DNA of 64,000 nt from positions 9,486,001 through 9,550,000 of the forward strand of contig JAWNGF010000001.1 of assembly GCA_037039685.1 (NCBI GenBank). The letters run 5' to 3'. A program made the position numbers and the translations under genes. This DNA is from Ceratobasidium sp. AG-K (lineage: Eukaryota; Basidiomycota; Agaricomycetes; Cantharellales; Ceratobasidiaceae). Positions within the stretch are counted from its first letter, which is position 1; every line of letters begins with the position of its first letter. Below, in pieces: positions 33,536-44,945 of the stretch. The notes under the pieces are model-generated. The model was not told the origin of the DNA, searched no databases, and saw only the letters and a program-made list of their open reading frames with translations.

Positions 33536-34081
33536 CTAGTAAGTGGCGATAGCCTCCATCTCCACATCGACATCGTTCGGGAGCTTCGCAGCTTGAATAC
33601 ATGTACGCGCTGGCTTGGGCGTCGGCAACAACTACACAGCACGAGTATATGAGTTAACCGAGATGCCGTCAATCTAAATAGAAATAGCCGACCACACTAT
33701 AAACCTCATTCATAGCAACAAAGTCATCCATATTCTTCAAATAGACGTTGACCTTGACGACGTTCTCCCATGAAGACCCGGCTTCGTTCAGCACATTGCC
33801 GAGATTTTTGATACATTGGGCCTATCTGGTTGTGAGTTCACCAGCGACAGTTATGCATGATAAACACTCACTGTATGCTCCTTAATACCACCAGGAACAA
33901 CCTCACCCGACGCATTTACAGGAGTCTGACCGGAGAGAAAGATCAACCCCGGGATTTTGGTCGCATGTGCTACCAAGAAAAAGTTCGACAGTGCGTCTCA
34001 TGAAGCGAGTGGAATGAACCCACAGAGTATATGTGGGTATTGGCCATTTTTATCGGTGTTGATCTTCTCGACAGACGCCAT
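33536..34081 (-). CDS. RidA / YjgF / UK114 family protein (reactive-intermediate deaminase)
   Basis: Exons 34024-34081, 33872-33969, 33696-33821 and 33536-33631; 125 aa, the usual family length. Signature parts: GLIFLSGQTPVNASGEVVPG, IKEHTAQCIKNLGNVLNEAG, VVKVNVYLKNMDDFVAMNEV, and the C-terminal PARTCIQAAKLPNDVDVEME with the conserved Arg and the Glu that bind substrate. RidA hydrolyses enamine/imine intermediates from PLP enzymes; one branch of the family contains bacterial 2-aminomuconate deaminases. The exon 3 donor (AGT/GTGGTC) is weak, so VYSLLP at that junction is slightly uncertain. Confidence 0.88.
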
Positions 34082-34588
34082 TTTGTGTGTCTCACCAGAT
34101 GGTTGATGGGGGTTAGGATTGACTCGGATTTGAGGTGACATCACCCAAGGCCGACTTCCACTTGCTTTCTAATCCGAGAAGTTGAGTTAGCGCTCGTATA
34201 TAACCACACGGTTAGTGTGCGCAAAACTAAAAAGCGAGGCCACGAGTGTTCAGAGTAGGCTTCAGTGCATCCCAAGGATGTCTGACAGCGAGTCCTGCCA
34301 TGAGCTGCGGAGTGATTAGCTTGCAAATCGAGTGTTTGTCTTTTTGATATACTTGCTGACTAAGTCAACTCCACAAAATGATAATTCACCCCTGTGAAAT
34401 CTCAGTTCCCCGCACCCCAGGCATGTTGCCCCGGTTTGGGGTATCTACTTACAACTTTGGACCAGAAAAAATGCATTATTAACCTATATTTGAAAACGAG
34501 CGGCAATATGTTACATCAATACTATAGTCATACACCGACACACCTTCAAAGCAAAACGTCCATCCCGTCCCCGTATGACACATCCAAC
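34082..34588. other. Intergenic region, nothing recognised
   Basis: Between the 5' end of the RidA gene and the 3' end of the ATG15 gene (same strand). No gene seen; should hold the RidA promoter. Confidence 0.4.
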
Positions 34589-36143
34589 CTAATCCCTCAA
34601 TGAACCAATAACATCCGCCGGGAAATCACCGAAATCCCATGTAAAGCATTCAGAACAATTCACCTCAGGGGTCGGAGCTGGAACCTCTACAACCTCTCCA
34701 TCCCCCTTGTCACCCTTCCGATGCCATCCTGGCCAACCCCATCGATTTTTGGCCTTTCGAACCTTGATGCTCCAGTCCTCGTCCAGAAGCTGCTCGATGA
34801 TAGTGCTGATAAAGTGAGCTTGAATGTTCACGGACCAATGGAGCGCGTTCACGGTGTCGTATACAATGGTCGTTCCGAGGTGGCACTTGGTCTCGAGCGC
34901 ATAGCCACCGGTATAGCATGTCGACAGTGGACCAGTGCAGACTCCCTACGAAATTATTATTCGAGTGAATAAGCTGGCCTTGAGGGTTTTCGGGCGACGC
35001 ACCATTGGTATAGGATCTGCTGTGTTATACACGTGCGTAATGTGCAAGGTCGATGGCTGCCCAAAGGCATGAGGAACCGAATAGCGGGAACAAGGGAAGA
35101 GCTTACAGGAGAAGGCAGGTGCAACCTCTCAGCAGCCATCTTTTCGCCTACTGCCTCAAAGGCAACCGCTGGTACACCAAATGTTGCACCAACTAGCGAT
35201 GCCAAACTCCCACCCAAGCTGTGTCCCGTTACCCAGATTTTCGCCTCGGGATACATAAATGTAAGATTATTATATAGATTCTACCCAATTGATTAGCGAT
35301 ATCACAGAGAGGACCGTGAAAACTCACAACTCCCACGTGGTAAAACAGACTCTCGTCCGCCAACGAATCCTCCACACAGCCCTCGTCGCACTTGTTCCCG
35401 CCTCGGAAACAATCGCAAACTGTGTTCCAGGTCCAGTCCACCCGTGCACAGCAACAACTGAACAACAAGTTATCGTTGCGTTTATCCTTGAGCACTGTCG
35501 CGCTACCGCCAAACACTACGGCGCTTGTGCCTTTAATGGAGAGGACTACAGTCTTGTTGTCCGAGGAGAGAAAGACGTGGCCGCGAAAGCCAGAGGTATC
35601 TGGGTCCCAGCCGATACTATGATCCTACTCTCCATTTCACTATAAGGATGCCCGTGGCAAAAAGGATCTTTGGAAGGATTTACTCACATTTGTCCAATTT
35701 CGCCCAAAGTCATACCATCCAGCCTGCCCGTCCTTGAAATACGCGTTATTCGTCATCTTAGCGAGGGCAAGTAGTGTTTCACGCTTGTCCGTCGCTGGGC
35801 CTTCGATCTCTTGCTCTTCCCAGCCCAGGCTTTGTGCTGATGTATCCTGGAAGATGAGCGGCACGTTTCGCTTCCGTTGGCGGGATTTCTTCCGATGGGC
35901 ATGGAAAGCGGCTTGAGAGACCGGGCGATGGACCGTCAATGGTTTGGTATGAAGCGTATGTGTGTTGAACGTAGGAGACAGGTATGAGGTCGTAGAGTCG
36001 ACTCGGACGTCAGCCCACCGAATACGTCCCGATTCAGCATGCGTCTCATGAACGTGGCGGAGGGTAAATGTTTGCGAGTACCCAGCATAAGCGGGCGATA
36101 GCAGAACGAGAATAGTAGTCCCAGAAATTATGTTTATTAACAT
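34589..36143 (-). CDS. ATG15: Vacuolar lipase ATG15 (autophagic body lysis)
   Basis: Exons 35688-36143, 35328-35624, 35107-35280, 35003-35056 and 34589-34945; 445 aa. An N-terminal signal anchor (MLINIISGTTILVLLSPAYA) is followed by a class-3 lipase fold. The motifs are specific for ATG15: WTWNTVCDCFRGGNKCDEGC, the nucleophile motif VTGHSLGGSLASLVGATFG, VAFEAVGEKMAAERLHLP, NTADPIPMGVCTG and GGYALETKCHLG. In yeast this phospholipase is delivered through the multivesicular-body route and breaks down autophagic bodies in the vacuole. Catalytic Ser (GHSLG), Asp (TADPI) and His (CHLG) are all present. The ATG at 36143 is preferred over an in-frame ATG 30 codons upstream because it places the hydrophobic segment at the N-terminus. 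Confidence 0.9.
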
Positions 36144-37511
36144 TGTAAACGACAATCCCGGGATTAGCGAACAAAGTTCAAAGCAAGGCGGCGGAGGTGA
36201 GGTGGGCGAAATGGGCGCCACACCACACCACACCCCACAGAGTCACGTGAAGATCCCCAACTGACTCAATCTTATCTTATATTAAATTTGTCTTATCACA
36301 CCTGTCATGAACCGGATTCACGTCCTCTCCCCCCCTTCTCATTTACTTGTTCAATGCCGGGGAGAGTGTTATATATGCTACGCTCTCTCCTAAAATCTCT
36401 AATCTCATTCATTGGTACTTCTAGATGTTGCTCACCTCAACTAATCCGCGGCCAAGGTGATTTGGACTGGATCGGAATAAAAGCCATAGTATGAGTGCAA
36501 CATACAACTAATATAATATGGTATGAGCCTGCACTTGCGCGTTCACCGAGTCAATTAAACGAGCCTCATTTTGAGTCGCAATGGCGCGGGAACATCAAGT
36601 CTCTCAGCTTCGGTGCCCTGGAATGCGGACAAGTTAACGTAAGAAAAGATACGCGCATACACTTTACCTAAGCCCACGCTCCAAGCAAGACTCCTGCTTC
36701 TCATCTTAGAATCAATAGCACGTATCCACGCCTCCGATACCGCAATACCCTAGGAACGAAGCATTCCTACGATTTCTGTAATAATCTCGGGACACGCGCT
36801 CCAGGACGACATCGATTTGGAATGGAAATGTGAATGGCTCCCAAGTCCTCCTGGGTCCTCCTGAGGAGCACGTGACTTCTCCCAAGGACCTCGGGAGAAG
36901 TTACAAAAGCTCTGGAGGACCTCTGGAGGACTTGGGAGCCCTCCATCCACAACCCTGTTCCCAGGAGGAAACCCCGGTTTAATAGATGGACATGTGCCTC
37001 GGCCTGCACAAACCTACAGTGTACGGAGAGGTTAACCCGTGCATTGAGCTATCTGTCTGATCGTCTTGACTTCATGCCGAATGTACGCAAAGGAACTTAT
37101 ACGTTACTTGCTGTCCACTTGTTATTCGTAACTGCTTCATTCCTCCGATCCTGCTGCTAATTGCCATCTGAAATGTTAAAAAAGCTCGTGGCAGGGGGTG
37201 AGCTCATGCATACAACCCCTCTACAACATCTTGATTTATTGAATAAGCACTCCGACTGGCCAACCATCTATTGGTGGATCATAACGCTTGCGGTCGTTTC
37301 AGTGGCTCCAGGGGTAATTTTTCATGGGCACCACAACTGCCCGCAAAGCGGTGTCCAGTAGCCGCTTACAACTTAATAGATCATACGTGACTCTGGTGGC
37401 ATCCGAGATGCTGTCAGGTACATACATAAGCTATACGTATTACCATACTGTATTCGAATCCACCCCTAATAGTATACAATGCCAAAAATTGAGAGAGGAT
37501 AAGAAATATCT
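36144..37511. other. Intergenic region containing a nested inverted repeat
   Basis: No protein gene recognised. The notable content is the foldback structure at 36836-36940. Confidence 0.45.
36836..36940. repeat. Nested inverted repeat (foldback, about 105 nt)
   Basis: A perfect 16-nt arm pair, 36836-36851 (GGCTCCCAAGTCCTCC) with 36925-36940, encloses a second pair, 36854-36861 with 36914-36921 (GGTCCTCC/GGAGGACC), and a 9-nt perfect hairpin 36875-36883 with 36893-36901 (ACTTCTCCC/GGGAGAAGT). Could be a small foldback element or a structured RNA. Confidence 0.7.
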
Positions 37512-40500
37512 TTACAAATGCTCCGTTCCACAACGACGTAAGTACAATTCAATCCAAGGCGGTAATATGTCAGGTCTCCGAACAACACGGTCCACCAAAG
37601 TAAACTGGCTGTGTAAGCCCTGCCTTACTAGTTCAAGCCGTTGCAATGGATGGCACAGGTCATCTTGTTGGAAGAGCTTGGACAATAGCATTATCGCGCC
37701 ATCACTGAGCTTCTGTGTAGTTTGGAGTACAAGCTGCATTAGTAGGCGGATCTGGGATGTGGCAAACGCCTCGACGGATGGATTGCCGGAGTCCAGCGCG
37801 CGCGCTAACATCCAAAAGGTGTTCCTGCTGGCGAGGATCTGAGCCAAGTCTTCAGTGAGTTCAGGTCGAGGGAATCGTATCATCAAGTCCACGGCCATGG
37901 ATTGTGCTAGATCCGATGAAACCAGGCAAACAGCCTCCAGGATGAACACGTATATTTGTGGTGGGAAAGCTCCGAGGGACTGGTTGCATATGAAGCAGAG
38001 AGCTCCAAGGTGTGCTTCGGTAGATGCCACGCTCGACAAGATGCTATTTCGCTGTTCAGAGTTTGATAGCTTTTCGGTGAGCGCATTGAGATGGTATTGG
38101 TCTAAATCGAATGCTGCAGGGAATGTGTGGATCGTTTGGGGGTTGTGGCGCGTAAGTGGTGGGAGCGCGTGGATGAACGGCGTTGTAGGAAGCTTGTGTG
38201 CCGTCAGCCCACCGCTCGGCTCGAAGTAGTTCGTATATCCTAGTAAAGTCCTTGTCGACGAGGCGGTAGTCTCTCGAGCAAAGCAGGAGCTCGAACAATC
38301 CAAGAACCATGAGAGTCCTAGCGGGAAGGGGATCGGGTGTAAGTTCGTAGTGGGCAAGGAGTTCGATGGCTCGCTCTGCCCGGGCGGCAGGGTCAAGTGG
38401 GGCGGGGTGTGTCCAGCCGGGATAGTCATTTCGAGAGATGGCCAAAACGGCAAGGAACACCCTACAGTGCTCGCGGTGTTCTTCGATGTGGAGTAGGCGC
38501 ACCACATGTGGCGCCACGGTGGAAATATCCGAGTGAATGAGCGAGCACGAGAGTAGCGTGGTTAAGCCCTTGACAAGCGATTGGAGAGACGCCGGGTGAA
38601 TTCGATGGGTACGCATGGTTGTGTGAGTCCCTGGCAATATCATCGACATCTTCTTTTGTCGACTTCGATGAGCGCCATCTACTCTTTCGAGTAAATCGAT
38701 ACCAGCCTTCAACGCGTCGAACATCGTATCTTGTTCCACATAATTCAGGGAGCGGAGGCAGAGGGATGGAGCTGTACTTCCTATCCGTAGTGCCCACAAA
38801 TTGACCTGTTTAGGGAAAAACGCCTCGGTCGAAAGCAGATGTGCGACGTCCCTATATGGGAAATAGTTCATTAATACGTCATTTTATTACGAAGCAGGAC
38901 ATGGTCTTACCGCTCAGTAGCCGTTTGTAATACCCTAATCTTTCTCTTGAGCTCATTAACGTGGTCATACTGCTCTCCATCCCCGGCACGACCAGTGGAA
39001 GGTTGAAGCACGGCTAGTGCGCGCGCATACAACGAGAAAACTGTCGCATAATTCTTCGGATAGGCACTTCCAGCCGTCAAGCGCCGACTGACCGCCACGC
39101 TTGCATTACATTGCCGTAGCGCGTCCAACGGCAACTCCTTGTCGGCACCGGCAATCGCTTGCAACGCGATATCCACAGACCTAGGGTCCTCGCAGCTTTC
39201 GATCAACCAGCCCAGAGCTTCGCTGGTTGTACGATCTTGCTTGATATAATCATCTTCCTCGGAGCCTTTCTTGGGGAACAACATGTCATAGAATTGTTGG
39301 ACGAGCCGTGATATCGTGGTGCTGTATGGGCAGTGTTCGTACACGAGTGGTAGGATGGTGGATGCCATGTAGATTCCCGATGCGCAGACGGTAACGACTA
39401 TAACGGGAAGTGCTACCGCAGAGTGGATATCCCAGAGGTAGATACAGAGGCCAACCGCAAATAGAACTACGGATCTGATGAGTAACAGCGGATGATGCCT
39501 ATAGGAACGGACTTACGAAGGGCGAGATGTGTAAGTGATGGCAAAATCACTAGTACCTGGGGCATTCTCCACTGGGTGAGTCCGTTCCAGCGCTGCTGCC
39601 GTCGTCTGGCCTGGGCACATGGATGACCGGTACGACCCGCCATGAACGCGTGGCACCACTCTTTGGCGAGCATGGCAATGAGCGATACCGCCACGCTGAG
39701 ACTGAGGGAAAGGAACCAAAGTATGTTGACCAGAACTATCGACCGACGAGGACTAAAGTTGTCGTTGGAAAGAGTCGAATTCGCTAGTCCACTAGGTCGA
39801 GTGTTGTTTGCCATGGCCAGCAGAGTTTGCGATATTAGGGTTAAAGTCTGGGCGGATGTATCCGTAGGGTCTTGTTGTAGTTTCCTTGTGCTCTCCATCA
39901 CGAAGCTAGAATAAATTGAGGTTAATTCGAAATAGTTTGTAGATGATCATACGTACGTCGAAGAAATCGCCGAGAACAGGGCCGCCTATACGAGCTATGA
40001 GTTATACTGGTGCGTCTCAAACTCTGAATTCACTCACGAAGACTATCATTAGATGGAGCATCAGCTGTTCAGTAAATTGAGATTTCCAACAAGTTAATCG
40101 TACTCAGGATAACATCCAACGACCTATAAGCATGGCACACTATCAATACAACTCACAAACCCAACATCATCACTCACTTGTTCCACTCTTCGACCAGCTC
40201 AATATCAAACTTGTCCGCCTCGCGCACATACGTCTTCCAAACACGCGCCTCGGGCCCAAGTTCGGCTCCGTATTCATCAAACTCGCTCTAAACGCCGGTC
40301 AACACCTGAGAAAAACGGATTTGACAGACGTACCGGGCCCGCTGCGACTGATGCAGGGTCAAGTGGTTTTTCATTTGCCGGAGTCGTAGGCGTGATCCCT
40401 TCTCCCTGTAAAATACGCTTAAAATATATTCTTAATTCGAGCAACTGGCAACTCACCAGTCCAACGCCCTGTCCAGGCAAACCGGCTATCGTCACCCGGT

Positions 40501-40721
40501 CCATGTCTCCATCGGTATTCTGTCGGTCCCTCCTCCGAGAATGATGTCCTGGTAGCAAAATCATCCGCACAAGATGGGTCGAGGGCGAGAAAGGCTGGGA
40601 TCGCTCGCGGTGGCAGACCGACCCCAGAACCTTTATACCACCTGCCAAGCATCCCTAGCGCCCAATGATAGAAGTGGTGATCGTCTGGTCTGTACCTGGT
40701 AGCGCGCAGGATCGAATCCAT
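37512..40721 (-). CDS. DUF6535 multi-pass membrane protein, one frame break
   Basis: Exons 40457-40721, 40334-40401, 40178-40287, 40104-40123, 40038-40042, 39957-39985, 39517-39905, 38911-39466 and 37512-38851. The DUF6535 core is clear: YGAELGPEARVWKTYVREAD, WNKSLDVILIF-AALFSAIS, then SLSLSVAVSLIAMLAKEWCH and the loop AQARRRQQRWNGLTQWRMPQ, with transmembrane segments around 39570-39680 and 39390-39500. The WNKSLDVILIF motif is built from a 20-nt and a 5-nt exon (TCTTC), both required for frame. The long C-terminal helical region changes frame at about 38190-38205: WADGTQA is followed in the +1 frame by LPTTPFIHALPP, which implies one extra base. The 5' end is uncertain; I used ATG 40721. Function of the family is unknown; it is greatly expanded in Rhizoctonia-like fungi. 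Confidence 0.7.
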
Positions 40722-40955
40722 CAACACATTCCCAATTCATTGCTCGGGGAACGCACTGCCCGATCGGCAACTTACGTTCCGCCAACGGCTACTCGGAACA
40801 CTTCTCGGGCAATCGGAGCCGCATCATCTCAAAGTAGCCACCTCGCAAGACCTGCAACGAAAAAACAGGTGTAATATTATTCATCAAAAAATACAGACCA
40901 AATACCAACACCGAACCACATAAAAACACCCCTTTACAACATACATTACAACACG

Positions 40956-42376
40956 TTATATAAACACCTTGATAGCTCCATCAGCTTGTGCAGGTCTCCA
41001 GGACGTCTCGTCATTCATCACTACGCGCTCGCTCGTGTGCACGCGCCCACAACCCGAGGCGGGGCACTTCCATTGATACGTTTGGACCACTTGGGGGGTA
41101 GTGGGCTTGCTTCCGCTCTTGCGCTCCGTTTTGCGGCGCTTGGAGGGACGTTGGGGACGAGGTGGGGCCGTACTGGTGCTGGGCGCAAGGTCGAATGTGG
41201 ATGGGCCCTGTTCTTCGAGGGGTTGTTCAGAAAACTTGTGATAGCAGCGCGAGTCGATCATGTGACCGCAGCGCAAAGCCCAAAGACGATCTCCGCCCGT
41301 GCGCAGCGGTCGCCGACACGAGGCGCACACCAAAACATTTTGCAGGCCTTGATGGGCGACGGGCTGAGAGTTGGACGGCGAACCAGTAGCCCCTTCATCG
41401 GACTCGTCATCCGACAGGAATTCAACAACCTCGACCGCCATGCGCTGTTGCTGTTTCTTTTTTGGTCGAGAAGACGACGAAGAGGACCCGGCGGCGGGGG
41501 ACGAGACCAGTTCGATGGGTGCGTTGGGGTCCCCATTCAAATCGATTTCGTCCAAGTCTTCTTGCTTGGCTTTGCCCTTGCCCTTGTAATCCACCGGTCG
41601 AGCGGGTGGGGAATCGGGAATGATGATCGTCGTTCGAGTGCGCACGGCGGGTTCGACTGGCGCCTCGGGTTCAATCTCGAAATCAAAAGTGTACCCGATT
41701 CGTGGTTTGGCGCTCGCGTGTGTCATGCGCACATCGTATTCGGGAGGTGACGCGGGCGGTCCAGCGGGATGTCGTTCGCGGAAGCCGACATAGTCCATGA
41801 ACGAGCCAAAGTCGGCGTATCGCGGGTGTTGGAGCAGGTTTAACAGTTGGAGTCGTTCGGCGCGTAGGAATCCGTGAAGGTTGGGCATCATGCCGTCTTG
41901 TGCGCCTGGAGCGAGGGGCAACGTACCCACCAAAGGGTTACGTCGGCGCTCGTGCATATGCCCTGGTTCGTGGAACATAAAGGGCGGGATTTGGGGAAGA
42001 GGGGGTGGAGGAGACATGATCCGTAGTCTATCCTCGTGTACATGTGGGACAATAGGTGTGCCTTGAGTTCCAAAAGGTTAGAAACCGCGACGATAGTGTG
42101 GCTATCTCCTCGTTGGCAATACTCACCGTTGCGGTTATGGCGCAGCCTCGTCCGTTGTTCGGTGATGTTTGGTCTCGGGTGCAGTCGCCGAGGGACAATT
42201 GGAGGTTCGTCTTCCTCGTCAGAAGAAGTGATAATTATAGCCTCTTCAGCATTGTGTCCTCCTGTGATAGGGGTATTACGGCCAGTAGCGTTCTGGGACC
42301 GGGGTTGGGAAGCGGGTCCACCAAGAGGCATAGACTGGCGGCCGATGGGTATAGGAGGGTGTTCAATTTCAGCCAT
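40956..42376 (-). CDS. RING-like zinc-finger protein, possible E3 ubiquitin ligase
   Basis: Exons 42127-42376 and 40956-42061; 451 aa. The N-terminal half is acidic and disordered, with SUMO-interaction-like hydrophobic/acidic patches (EEAIIITSSDEEDE, AVEVVEFLSDDESDE). The C-terminal domain has CASCRRPL, a GDRLWALRCGHMIDSRCYHKF segment with C-G-H, then after a basic linker (RPSKRRKTERKSGSK, a likely nuclear signal) KCPASGCGRVH. This order of Cys/His pairs is RING-like with a long insertion. SIM-like patches plus a RING suggest a nuclear SUMO-targeted ligase of the Slx8/Rfp type, but this is inference. ATG 42376 is chosen; an in-frame ATG at 42475 is possible. Confidence 0.7.
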
Positions 42377-43374
42377 AGCGTTGGTGGGGGGTAATTGGGT
42401 TGACAAGGTGGAGGTGTTCGAATTTAAAGGATGTGTGAGTCGATGTGCAAGTGGAGGTCCGCGCTTAGCTGTCATCCATCAGTCACGTCAGCGGATGGCT
42501 CAAAGCAAAGTCCTCGCGAGAGCTTACAAGAAGCTTGGAGGGCTGAAGAATAATTCCAAGGCGATATAAGGATTAGCAACCAACCGCCACGAGAAAATGA
42601 TGATACTGACACACCAACAAAAACCGATGGTCGATCCGCAAATTGAAGATCGCCTAGAGACGGGAAAATACAGCCAGAAACAAACAACAATATTATCAGG
42701 AACGGCAGAGAATAATCATAATCAAGGTCAGCGAAGACGATTCACATGGTCAGCAGGTCGTCATTATTATCATCATGACAGGGAAACTCACCAGTCTCGC
42801 GACGAACCTCGATTATAAACCCAAAGTCACAATAATACTTCTGTTTCCTCTTCGGTTGACTGGCAGCTAGCGATGGAGCAAAAAGGCGTGAATTTGGAGA
42901 CGAGCTGCAAGTCGTCGGAAGGTTGGTGGGAGTTGCAGGATCCACTTGGAGTGTCACAATACCCTGATATTCAAATTAATCAGGCCCCTCTTAGCCTTGT
43001 CGGTTGGACCATTCCGCCTGGTCGCTGTCCCCTCCCCGTCCGATTAAATACCGTCATTAATATGGTGGTGGATTTGGCCTAGCTCATACGCTGAGCCTGC
43101 TTTGTGTACAGTATTTAAACCGTGTCGAAGTCAACGCCGGTGACCAAGAAAGGAACAACTCACACGGAAGCCTAATCGAAAACTTTCTTGCTCGATCACT
43201 GATCATGATGCACTGCATACCGCACATCACCCGACAGCCCATGTTCACGAGAGTCATGGTAACAATCGTTGTATTGCACAGTAAAGGTGTTAAGATGGCT
43301 AATATCACACAAGAATGACAAAGATGAACATGCACGAAAAAAGGAAATCATTGCAGTCAGCAAACCCAAAGCAA
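42377..43374. other. Intergenic region, no clear gene
   Basis: The minus-strand frame 42742-42957 ends in a plausible splice donor (GAGACTG/GTGAGT) but I could not build a gene from it. A reading from 43084-43335 is also unconvincing. Confidence 0.35.
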
Positions 43375-44143
43375 TCAGGCCTGGCCCGGGTGCGCAGTCG
43401 CTACGGTCTCGCCGGTCGCCGCACTTTGGGAAACGTCGATGAAGCCTGATTGCCGATTAGCTTTGCTCACACGAAATGTCACTCAACACACCTGACTTTT
43501 GCGGGTTGGCCATTTTGTTACGTTTGCTCCGATAGTCCCGAATGGCAGAGCGGATAGCGTCTTCCGCAAGCACTATAGCAACGTCAGCAAATATCCTTAC
43601 AACAAATGAGACAACATACTGGAGCAATGCAGCTTGACGGGGGGCAAGCTCAACTCTTTCGCAATCTCCGTGTTCTTGATCTGCCCAGCCTCGTCCAAGC
43701 TCAAGCCCTTGACTCGCTCAGTCATATACGACGACGACGCAATCGCCGATCCACACCCAAACGTCTTGAACTTGACGTCGGAAATAATGCCGCTGCAATT
43801 CCGGTTAGTCAGCTTGCGGCGACACCGACAGCAACTCACTTTTCGTCGACCCGGATTTGGAGCTTCATCACATCCCCGCACCTGTTCTCCGTCAGCGTCG
43901 TCCAACATCAGCGCGAACCACTCACGCAGGTGCACCAACAAGCCCAGTCCCCACGTCCACGTCGTTCTTGGGCAACGACCCGACCTGGACCAAATCAGCA
44001 TGGATCCCTCACTTTATTCGCACACGCACATTTCTCGGACGTTCGTAATGCGAAATCACTTTCTCATGGTACCCTCTTCGTGCAACTGTCGCTACCGCAC
44101 GTTGGCGAACAGCGAGTCGGGCAGATTGGATCGCGGTGAACAT
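43375..44143 (-). CDS. ISU1: Mitochondrial iron-sulfur cluster scaffold ISU1 (IscU family)
   Basis: Exons 44030-44143, 43926-43984, 43840-43881, 43620-43792, 43492-43572 and 43375-43445; 179 aa. A mitochondrial targeting sequence (Arg-rich, [17 protein letters not shown]) is followed by the IscU core: [20 protein letters not shown], the three cluster-binding cysteines in [22 protein letters not shown] and LHCSMLAEDA, and the LPPVK motif recognised by the Hsp70 partner. It assembles 2Fe-2S clusters with Nfs1, Isd11, frataxin and ferredoxin in the matrix. A 25-residue Ser/Ala/Thr-rich C-terminal extension ([20 protein letters not shown]) goes beyond the bacterial protein. All splice sites are GT-AG and all phases agree. 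Confidence 0.93.
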
Positions 44144-44945
44144 GATGGTCGTGGTAGAGGAAATCGGCAAGTGGAGTCGAAGGATCTCACTATAAGTCCG
44201 GGCGTGACGCGTGCCTCGGCGCCGCGGCCGACCCATCTGCGGTCGCGTTCTAGATCCGATAAACCTTATCTTATCTACATCCGGAGGCACGTGTCGTCGA
44301 ATCAACTGTACAGTTCCATCCCCTATCGCATTTGGGTGCCCACTTTACGCCTCGCAACATCGCGAGCGAATCAGGGGTGGGGAATAACTCATCGACGACA
44401 CGATGCAAGGGGGTTTATGTCTCCTGACCTCGGCGGTGACCATTGGCTTAGCCCCTATTGGTCCTCTAAATGTTTCTCGGCACCTTGGTCGCTGGAATAT
44501 CAGAGGCGGCTAATCGAGGGCTAGCTTCCAGATACCCCTGCTCCGCGCACGATCGCAAGGGGACCGGTAAACCTATTTTCGGCACCTCGCTTCATTTATT
44601 CGACCCAGCAATGCCAGGGTACGCATATATTTACCAATCCCCGAGCGATGTAATTCTTTGGGAACAGTTCGTCTCCAACCCATATGATAAGTTGGAATAT
44701 GTCAGTCTTCCCCGGACTTATGAGCATTCTCTGTTGCAATTTGGGAAGAGCCGAGCACTGCTAGGAGCAATAGTCCGTTGGGATACTCTGAAGGCACTGA
44801 TAAAATAAAGGCATGAGTGTCCTAGGGGTCACATGATACCTGAACCAACTTCATTCTGCCTCGTGTTCAAGTCCAAGCACAGCCATGTCCTGTTATAGTC
44901 ACAAATGCAAATTTCTGAAGTGTTTGACGCCCTCTACCACAGTCT
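44144..44945. other. Intergenic region between ISU1 and the NACHT-WD40 gene
   Basis: Divergent promoters expected. A plus-strand open frame at 44470-44808 (about 100 codons) has no recognisable domain and I do not call it a gene. Confidence 0.4.

Noticed and set aside
40986..41750. 254-codon plus-strand open frame opposite the RING gene
   Set aside because: Antisense shadow of a GC-rich exon; the minus strand carries ordered Cys/His motifs.
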